A stretch of DNA of 10,388 bases from Desulfobacteraceae bacterium (lineage in GTDB: Bacteria; Desulfobacterota; Desulfobacteria; Desulfobacterales; SURF-7), in assembly GCA_030618925.1 (NCBI GenBank), contig JAUXCK010000060.1:1-10388 (forward strand), in the 5' to 3' direction. How positions within the stretch are numbered: position 1 is the stretch's first letter; each line of letters opens with the position of its first letter. Under the pieces are notes generated by a model that ran no database searches, was not told where the DNA came from, and saw only the letters and a program-made list of their open reading frames with translations. Positions 5,482 through 10,388 of this stretch are shown one piece after another. The position numbers and the translations under genes were made by a program.

Positions 5482-6429
5482 ATGAAAATCATCTCAATCA
5501 GGCGTTATGCTATAGTAGCATTCATACTTTCTTCTGTTCTTCTGTTGTGTGTGTGGGGGTGTGACAGGGGAAAGGAGATCATGGATGAGACCGCCCGGGA
5601 AAACGCTTCCGGCGAGTTCGTTAGCCTGACACAGGGCGTGGTCCACTATGAACTGTCCGGCCCGCCGGACGCACAGACCGTGGTGATGATTCACGGGTTC
5701 ACCACGCCCTATTTTGTTTGGGATAAAAATTATAATGATTTGCTTGAAGCCGGTTTCAGGGTGTTGCGGTATGACCATTTCGGCAGGGGATATTCTGACA
5801 GGCCAGACGTGACATATGACAGGGACCTCTATGACCAGCAGCTTTTTGAGCTTCTAAAGGCCCTGGATATCAGAAAGCCGGTTTGTCTCGTGGGGCTTTC
5901 TATGGGCGGCGCGATTTCGATAATATTTTCCGACCGGCATCCGGAGCAGGTATCAAAAATATGCCTGATTGCACCGGCCGGATACCCGATGAAGGAGCCG
6001 TTGTCCATGAAGCTGGTCAAGATGCCCATTCTGGGAGAACTTCTTATGATGACAGTGGGGGATCGAATAGTGCTGGAGGGTATCAAAATTGCTTTTAGTA
6101 AACCGGGTCAGATTTCGGAATTTGAAGAAAAATTTAAGGTTCAGATGAAGTACAAAGGGTATACGTCGGCTCTTTTATCAACACTCAGACATATGAACAT
6201 GAACGATCTCGGAGATGTTTACGACCGTGTGGGAAAACAAAAAAAACCCGTGCTGCTGTTATGGGGGACTGAAGACAAACTCCTCCCATTATCAAACAGC
6301 GAGAAAGTGAGGAAGGCGATTCCCCACCTGGAGTTTCACGCCATAGATGGGGCAGGGCACAATCTGAATTATGAAAATTTCAATGAGGCGAATCCGATTC
6401 TCACAGAATTCATTAAAGGCAAAGGGTGA
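5482..6429 (+). CDS. Alpha/beta hydrolase, probable membrane-anchored lipoprotein
   Basis: The 315-aa protein starts with a basic stretch (R7, R8), a hydrophobic segment (9-25) and C27 in the sequence V-W-G-C. This is an acceptable though untypical lipobox (Trp at -2); Asp at +2 would favour inner-membrane retention by the E. coli rule. The catalytic domain follows: oxyanion motif HGF (71-73), D98 in RYDHFGRG, the nucleophile elbow G-L-S-M-G-G with S140, the acid D265 in WGTEDKLLP, and H293 in GAGHNLNYE. The triad is complete. The closest look is to meta-cleavage-product and epoxide-hydrolase-like esterases; the substrate is unknown. The ribosome binding site AAGGAGG (5470-5476) is strong. 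It lies between the third lipocalin-like gene and comEC, and its stop overlaps the comEC start region. Extracytoplasmic hydrolysis of an ester substrate is inference. Confidence 0.85.
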   Translation: MKIISIRRYAIVAFILSSVLLLCVWGCDRGKEIMDETARENASGEFVSLTQGVVHYELSGPPDAQTVVMIHGFTTPYFVWDKNYNDLLEAGFRVLRYDHFGRGYSDRPDVTYDRDLYDQQLFELLKALDIRKPVCLVGLSMGGAISIIFSDRHPEQVSKICLIAPAGYPMKEPLSMKLVKMPILGELLMMTVGDRIVLEGIKIAFSKPGQISEFEEKFKVQMKYKGYTSALLSTLRHMNMNDLGDVYDRVGKQKKPVLLLWGTEDKLLPLSNSEKVRKAIPHLEFHAIDGAGHNLNYENFNEANPILTEFIKGKG

Positions 6430-8936
6430 TGATGCCAAACGTCTATGCCCGTCCGGTGATCCCCCTCATGGGTTGTCTGATAGCGGGGATCGCAGGAGGT
6501 GTCTGGCTGCCGGGGGGTGATGGCATATGGCTCTATTTTTTTATCGCGTTTAACGCCGTCAGTATTATCTTAAGCCTTATTCGAAAAAAAAGCGCGTCAT
6601 TATCCCCCCTTCTGCTTTTTTTAAGCCTCGGTTATCTCTCCATTCAACCGTGGATTGCCCCTGACTTTCCGGCCCATCACATGACCCGGTTTATTGGCCC
6701 GCAAAAATGGCAGATGACGGGAATTGTCGATGTGCCGCCTATTCAAAAAAATGATGCCCTGAAATTTATTCTTGAGGCTGAAACGCTCGGAGCAGATGAG
6801 GGGGTCCGGCCCGTTACAGGAAAAATCCGGGTAACCGTGTCAGGAGACGCCCCGGGATTTACCATCGGGGACCGGGTTCGTTTTACAGGCCGTATCAAAT
6901 CCATTCGGAATTTCAACAACCCGGGTGGTTTTAACTACAGCCGGTACATGGCCTTCAAGGGTGTTCGGGCGACAACCTATGTCAGGGGAAATCGTTTTTC
7001 GGTTTTGGAAAGAGAACAGAAGAATGGCTTTGAAAGACGAATTGCCCATAGCCGGAAAACGATTTCCGCCCATATTGAAAAGACGCTGTCAGGGGACCAT
7101 AAACAGGTATTAAAAGCCCTGATCACAGGCGGCGGACGGTCGCAAATCCCCCCGGCGCTTTCGGATGCATTTAATCGTGCCGGAATAGGACATCTGCTCG
7201 CCATCTCAGGGCTGCATATCGGGATCGTGGCGACTATGTCATTTCTTTTTTTTTCATGGCTTCTGTCACGGTTTAACACATTATTGTGGCGCGCATGGAC
7301 CCGAAAGGGCGCAGCCGTGCTGACGGTTTTTCCTGTACTGGTTTATGGCTTTCTTGCCGGGATGTCGCCTTCCACACAAAGGGCCGTTGTCATGACAGGG
7401 GTGTTCCTTTTCACCTTTTTGTTTGAAAGGGAACAGGATGTGCTGAATACACTGGCAACCGCCGCCCTCCTGATTCTTGTCATTTTTCCGCCGGCCCTTT
7501 TTTCCATTTCTTTCCAGCTGTCATTTGCTGCCGTTTTTTTCATCATATACGGACTTTCAAAAACCCGGGAAAGGCAGGATGTTGAAAAGAGCTGGACAAT
7601 CAGGGCCTACCGGAAAATTTTCCTTTTTTTGAAGGTGTCTGTTTTTGCGATTTTGGGCACGCTCCCGCTTGTGATGCTTTATTTTAACCAGACGTCGCTG
7701 GTGGGGCTTCTTTCAAACTGCATCCTGGTTCCGATGATCGGTTTTGTTGTCGTGCCCCTGGGTCTTGCCGCTGTGTTTATGTATCCGGTGAGCAGTTTTG
7801 TGTCTGCCATCGGCATCTGGGCCGCCGGTGTTGTGCTTGCGGCAGCCGTTGACATCGTCACCTGGATCTCTGAATTGCCCCTTGCTGCTGTAAAGACGGT
7901 CACACCGAGTCTTTTTGAGGTCGGCTGTTTTTATATTCTTTTCCTGGCAGCACTGAATCTGAAGAAAAAACCTGTCCTTGAAATCAAACAGAAAACACCG
8001 TTCCCCGCATATAAAGTGGCAAGGGCGGTGGCAGGGGTCGTTCTGGTCGCCCTTGCTGTGGATACCGGCTACTGGCTGCATGAAAGATTCTGGCACAGAG
8101 ATCTCCGGGTGACTATGATTGATGTGGGGCAGGGGAATGCTGCTCTGCTGGAGCTGCCGGGCGGGTACAATGTCCTTATTGACGGCGGCGGGTTTTCAAA
8201 CAATCAGGTATTTGATGTGGGGGCCTGGGTCCTGGCGCCGTTTTTATGGCAAAAAAAAATCAAGACTGTCGATACACTGATTCTTTCCCACGCAAACAGT
8301 GACCACTTAAACGGCCTGACATACATTGCGCGGCATTTTAATGTGAAAAATATCTGGTCCAATAATGAAATGTCGAATACCCGGTCATGTGAGGCATTCT
8401 TGCAGGTCATCCGGGAAAAAGATATCGTTTATCCTGCCTTTTCATCCATACCAAAATCACAGACCATAAGCGGTGTGGATTTCGACATCTTATATCCGCC
8501 GGACGGGTTCATGGAGAAAAAAGAGATAGAGAAGTGGCGGGATTCAAACAACAACTCCCTGGTCGTCAAAGTCACATTTGGATCAACATCATTTTTCTTC
8601 CCGGGAGATATCATGGCTGCCGCCGAGCTGGAGCTCGTGAGGACATTTTCTGCTGATCTGAAAAGTGTTGTGCTGCTGGCGCCGCATCATGGCAGCCGTA
8701 CCTCGAGTACAGAGCTGTTCCTGGACAGGGTCGATCCCGAGATCGTTGTTATTTCCCTGGGGTGGAAAAACAGGTTCAGAATGCCGCATGTCAGTGTTCT
8801 GGAGCGCTATAAGACGCGGAACTGCGATATATATCGCACTGACCTTCACGGCGCCCTGATGATGGTGTCTGACGGACAAGACGTGAGGGTTGAGCCGACA
8901 ATCATGACCCAAAGCCGGGTATCTGAATCGGGATGA
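6429..8936 (+). CDS. comEC: ComEC/Rec2 family DNA-uptake channel protein
   Basis: About 835 aa, full length for ComEC. The N-terminal part has two or three membrane segments and an OB-like DUF4131 region. The membrane competence domain carries A-I-S-G-L-H-I-G-I (258-266) and P-S-T-Q-R (314-318), both diagnostic. The C-terminal metallo-beta-lactamase-like domain shows DVGQGN (565-570), L-I-D-G-G (D585), H621-A-N-S-D625-H626, FPGD, and APHHGS (H753, H754). Asn replaces the acidic or His residue often found at the second position of the HxxxDH metal motif. ComEC moves single-stranded DNA across the inner membrane in competent cells; homologues are also widespread in species not known to be competent. 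The ATG at 6429 overlaps the hydrolase stop (TGATG). ATG 6432 is equally possible with AAAGGG (6421-6426); GTG 6426 is less likely because it lies in that site. The link with lipid genes is probably only positional. Confidence 0.93.
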   Translation: MMPNVYARPVIPLMGCLIAGIAGGVWLPGGDGIWLYFFIAFNAVSIILSLIRKKSASLSPLLLFLSLGYLSIQPWIAPDFPAHHMTRFIGPQKWQMTGIVDVPPIQKNDALKFILEAETLGADEGVRPVTGKIRVTVSGDAPGFTIGDRVRFTGRIKSIRNFNNPGGFNYSRYMAFKGVRATTYVRGNRFSVLEREQKNGFERRIAHSRKTISAHIEKTLSGDHKQVLKALITGGGRSQIPPALSDAFNRAGIGHLLAISGLHIGIVATMSFLFFSWLLSRFNTLLWRAWTRKGAAVLTVFPVLVYGFLAGMSPSTQRAVVMTGVFLFTFLFEREQDVLNTLATAALLILVIFPPALFSISFQLSFAAVFFIIYGLSKTRERQDVEKSWTIRAYRKIFLFLKVSVFAILGTLPLVMLYFNQTSLVGLLSNCILVPMIGFVVVPLGLAAVFMYPVSSFVSAIGIWAAGVVLAAAVDIVTWISELPLAAVKTVTPSLFEVGCFYILFLAALNLKKKPVLEIKQKTPFPAYKVARAVAGVVLVALAVDTGYWLHERFWHRDLRVTMIDVGQGNAALLELPGGYNVLIDGGGFSNNQVFDVGAWVLAPFLWQKKIKTVDTLILSHANSDHLNGLTYIARHFNVKNIWSNNEMSNTRSCEAFLQVIREKDIVYPAFSSIPKSQTISGVDFDILYPPDGFMEKKEIEKWRDSNNNSLVVKVTFGSTSFFFPGDIMAAAELELVRTFSADLKSVVLLAPHHGSRTSSTELFLDRVDPEIVVISLGWKNRFRMPHVSVLERYKTRNCDIYRTDLHGALMMVSDGQDVRVEPTIMTQSRVSESG

Positions 8937-8966
8937 CGGGATATGCGCCCAACTCCGGGTGCCGGC

Positions 8967-10136
8967 TTACATCAGATCGGCTGATGAGTAGTTGAGGAGG
9001 GCCCTTGCGGTAACGAGTCTCTGGATTTCGGCAGTTCCCTCATAAATATCCGTCACCCTTGCATCCCTGAACCATTTTTCCACCAGATGATCATGGGTAA
9101 TACCGGTGGCCCCCAGGATGTCAAGGGCCATCTGAGCGCCCCTTCTGGACACATCACCGCCCTTTGCTTTAGAGACACTGGCTTCCAGGTTGTTTGAAAC
9201 CCCCATATCTGCGAGCCAGCTGGCGTAAAAGGTGGTCAGCGTGGCAACCTCCAGCTCGGCCTCCAGTTCGATCAGTTTCTGCTGGACCGCGCTGCGTTTG
9301 TGTTGCCCGGCCTCCCAGTCGACCTCGATTCCCTCCTTCTTCATGGCATCTGTCACAAACTCCAGGCAGGCGAGGATGGTGCCGAGGCCCCTGGCTGAAA
9401 CCAGCGGCCGGGTCAGGTTAAAGGTCTTCATCAAGCCCTTGAAACCGCCGCCGCTTTTTACCTTGATGGTTTCGTCCCTGCCCAGCAGGTTTTCCCTGGG
9501 AATGCAGCAGTCCTTGAGAACAAAGGCATCTGAATCACTGCACCGGATGCCCATTTTCTTTTCTTTTTTGGTCAACGTCAGTCCGGGTGTATTCTTTTCA
9601 ACCAGGAACGCCTTGATGGCCCCCCGGCCAATGGATTTGTCCAGGGTTGCCCAGACAACGATACCGTCACACCGGATGCCGTTGGTGACGAAAATTTTTT
9701 CACCGTTCAAGACCCATTCATCCCCATTCAGTACAGCTGTGGTTTCGATGGCTTTGGAATCCGAGCCGCATCCGGGCTCTGTGCTGGCCATGGCCAGCAG
9801 CATGTGGCCCCATTTCTTTTTCTGCTCTTTGGTGCCGGCGGCAGTCAGTGATGCATTTCCCAGCGCTGTCCGGAGTCCGCGCAGCTTTAAAAAGTCACCC
9901 CGAAACTCCTCGATGGTCCTTAGAATAAGAAATACCGCGGGCGTGCAGCCGTCCTGGCCGCGTTCTTCAACCATCTGGTCGATATGGTCAAACTCAGGTG
10001 ATTCCGGGAATTCCTCGGGCAGGATTTCATCTTCGTGAAGATCATAATAGCGCGCGTATTTCCTCTGCACCTCTGCCTGTTTGCGCAGTTCGATGATGAT
10101 TTTTTTGTCTTTTTCGCCTAAGGTAAAATCAATCAT
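8967..10136 (-). CDS. Acyl-CoA dehydrogenase family protein
   Basis: The 389-aa soluble flavoprotein has the normal family length. It has an N-terminal helical domain with an acidic insertion-like stretch (DLHEDEILPEEFPESPEFD, 32-50), the flavin/substrate motif S-T-E-P-G-C-G-S-D (118-126), the beta-domain W-V-L-N-G-E-K-I-F-V-T-N-G (141-153), and the C-terminal WFRDARVTDIYEGTAEIQRL (355-374). Glu366 in Y-E-G-T is at the catalytic-base position of the MCAD type, so oxidation of an acyl-CoA alpha-beta bond is feasible. The acceptor would be electron-transferring flavoprotein. It is transcribed alone, facing comEC across 30 nt without a visible terminator, and has GGAG (10146-10149) upstream of ATG 10136. 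It could partner the kinase at 2298-3281, as the fused domains of ACAD10/11 or LvaA with LvaC do, but it is 5 kb away in another transcript. The exact substrate is unknown. Confidence 0.93.
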   Translation of the reverse strand: MIDFTLGEKDKKIIIELRKQAEVQRKYARYYDLHEDEILPEEFPESPEFDHIDQMVEERGQDGCTPAVFLILRTIEEFRGDFLKLRGLRTALGNASLTAAGTKEQKKKWGHMLLAMASTEPGCGSDSKAIETTAVLNGDEWVLNGEKIFVTNGIRCDGIVVWATLDKSIGRGAIKAFLVEKNTPGLTLTKKEKKMGIRCSDSDAFVLKDCCIPRENLLGRDETIKVKSGGGFKGLMKTFNLTRPLVSARGLGTILACLEFVTDAMKKEGIEVDWEAGQHKRSAVQQKLIELEAELEVATLTTFYASWLADMGVSNNLEASVSKAKGGDVSRRGAQMALDILGATGITHDHLVEKWFRDARVTDIYEGTAEIQRLVTARALLNYSSADLM

Positions 10137-10277
10137 ATGGTTTCTCCTAAAATACTCGTTTCTGAATCTGCGAGAAGACCGGGAACCAATAATTCAGTGT
10201 TGAAAATTTTACGATATTTAATGAAAATTGGTTGATATCTAATCCACAAGTCAATAATCTGGCACTATCTGTGTGCA

Positions 10278-10305
10278 ATTAGTATCCATCTATTGTTTTT
10301 GTCAA
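10278..10305 (-). promoter_or_regulatory. Candidate promoter of the acyl-CoA dehydrogenase gene
   Basis: On the - strand a perfect TTGACA (10305-10300) is followed after 16 nt by ACTAAT (10283-10278), 4 of 6 to the -10 consensus. This predicts a leader of roughly 135 nt before ATG 10136. The remaining bases of 10137-10388 are AT-rich and show no gene; a 10-bp palindrome GTAAATTTAC lies at 10344-10353, upstream of the -35. Confidence 0.45.
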
Positions 10306-10388
10306 GATAAAACGTGGAGAAAAGAATAGTGTCAGGTGAGGTGGTAAATTTACGAACTATTTAATATGTTGATGTTTTCTGATCGGTA

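Noticed and set aside
8913..8967. AGCCGG...CCGGCT inverted repeat as terminator between comEC and the acyl-CoA dehydrogenase
   Set aside because: The arms are 43 nt apart, no T-run follows, and the left arm is inside comEC.
9232..10038. 268-codon + strand frame opposite the acyl-CoA dehydrogenase
   Set aside because: It is antisense to a fully convincing gene, Ser/Pro/Arg-rich as expected from a shadow frame, and has no family motif.
1..10388. CRISPR array, insertion sequence or prophage genes
   Set aside because: No repeat-spacer pattern, transposase, integrase or terminal inverted repeats were seen on either strand.

Overview
The window looks like a chromosomal segment of an anaerobic lipid- and acid-degrading bacterium, most likely a Desulfobacterota (deltaproteobacterial, Desulfobacteraceae-like) genome. 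This rests on gene style (acyl-CoA dehydrogenase, ACAD10/11-type kinase, ComEC with a long metallo-beta-lactamase domain), strong GGAG-type ribosome binding sites and moderate base composition. It is inference from protein resemblance; there is no rRNA or marker gene to prove it.

Layout. Positions 1-30 are the 3' end of a tRNA, probably tRNA-Leu. Positions 211-446 hold two facing gene remnants: a + strand secreted or membrane protein start, and a - strand CrtI/phytoene-dehydrogenase-like flavoprotein start. Both have lost their 3' parts and meet at a shared GC-rich junction. A 368-aa protein of the CrtC-like double-lipocalin (DUF7064/DUF7065-type) family follows on the + strand (709-1815). 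Facing it is a tight - strand operon read 4309 to 1893: a second lipocalin-like protein (343 aa), an aminoglycoside-phosphotransferase-fold kinase of the ACAD10/11/LvaA type (327 aa, 4-nt overlap), and a small DUF6285/LvaB-like protein (130 aa). A 250-bp divergent promoter region rich in palindromes (4310-4559) separates this from a + strand operon: a third lipocalin-like protein (296 aa), a probable lipoprotein alpha/beta hydrolase (315 aa) and ComEC (about 835 aa). On the - strand a complete acyl-CoA dehydrogenase (389 aa, 8967-10136) faces comEC, with its promoter region at the window's right end.

How the genes may work together. The kinase plus DUF6285 pair resembles LvaA-LvaB of the Pseudomonas levulinate pathway and the kinase half of ACAD10/ACAD11, which phosphorylate a 4-hydroxyacyl-CoA so that an acyl-CoA-dehydrogenase-fold partner can remove the phosphate. 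An acyl-CoA dehydrogenase is encoded 5 kb away. The three lipocalin-like paralogues share a G-x-(Q/T/L)-R-D-(R/H/K)-S-W-G-(V/P)-R signature and an E-P-(L/F/Y) motif. They sit around this kinase pair, and one is translationally coupled to it. The most interesting reading is an uncharacterised pathway for a hydrophobic hydroxylated acyl or isoprenoid substrate, in which lipocalin-fold proteins bind or hydrate the substrate and the kinase module opens it to beta-oxidation. The CrtI-like remnant next to a CrtC-like gene hints that a redox partner was once part of it. The substrate cannot be read from the sequence.
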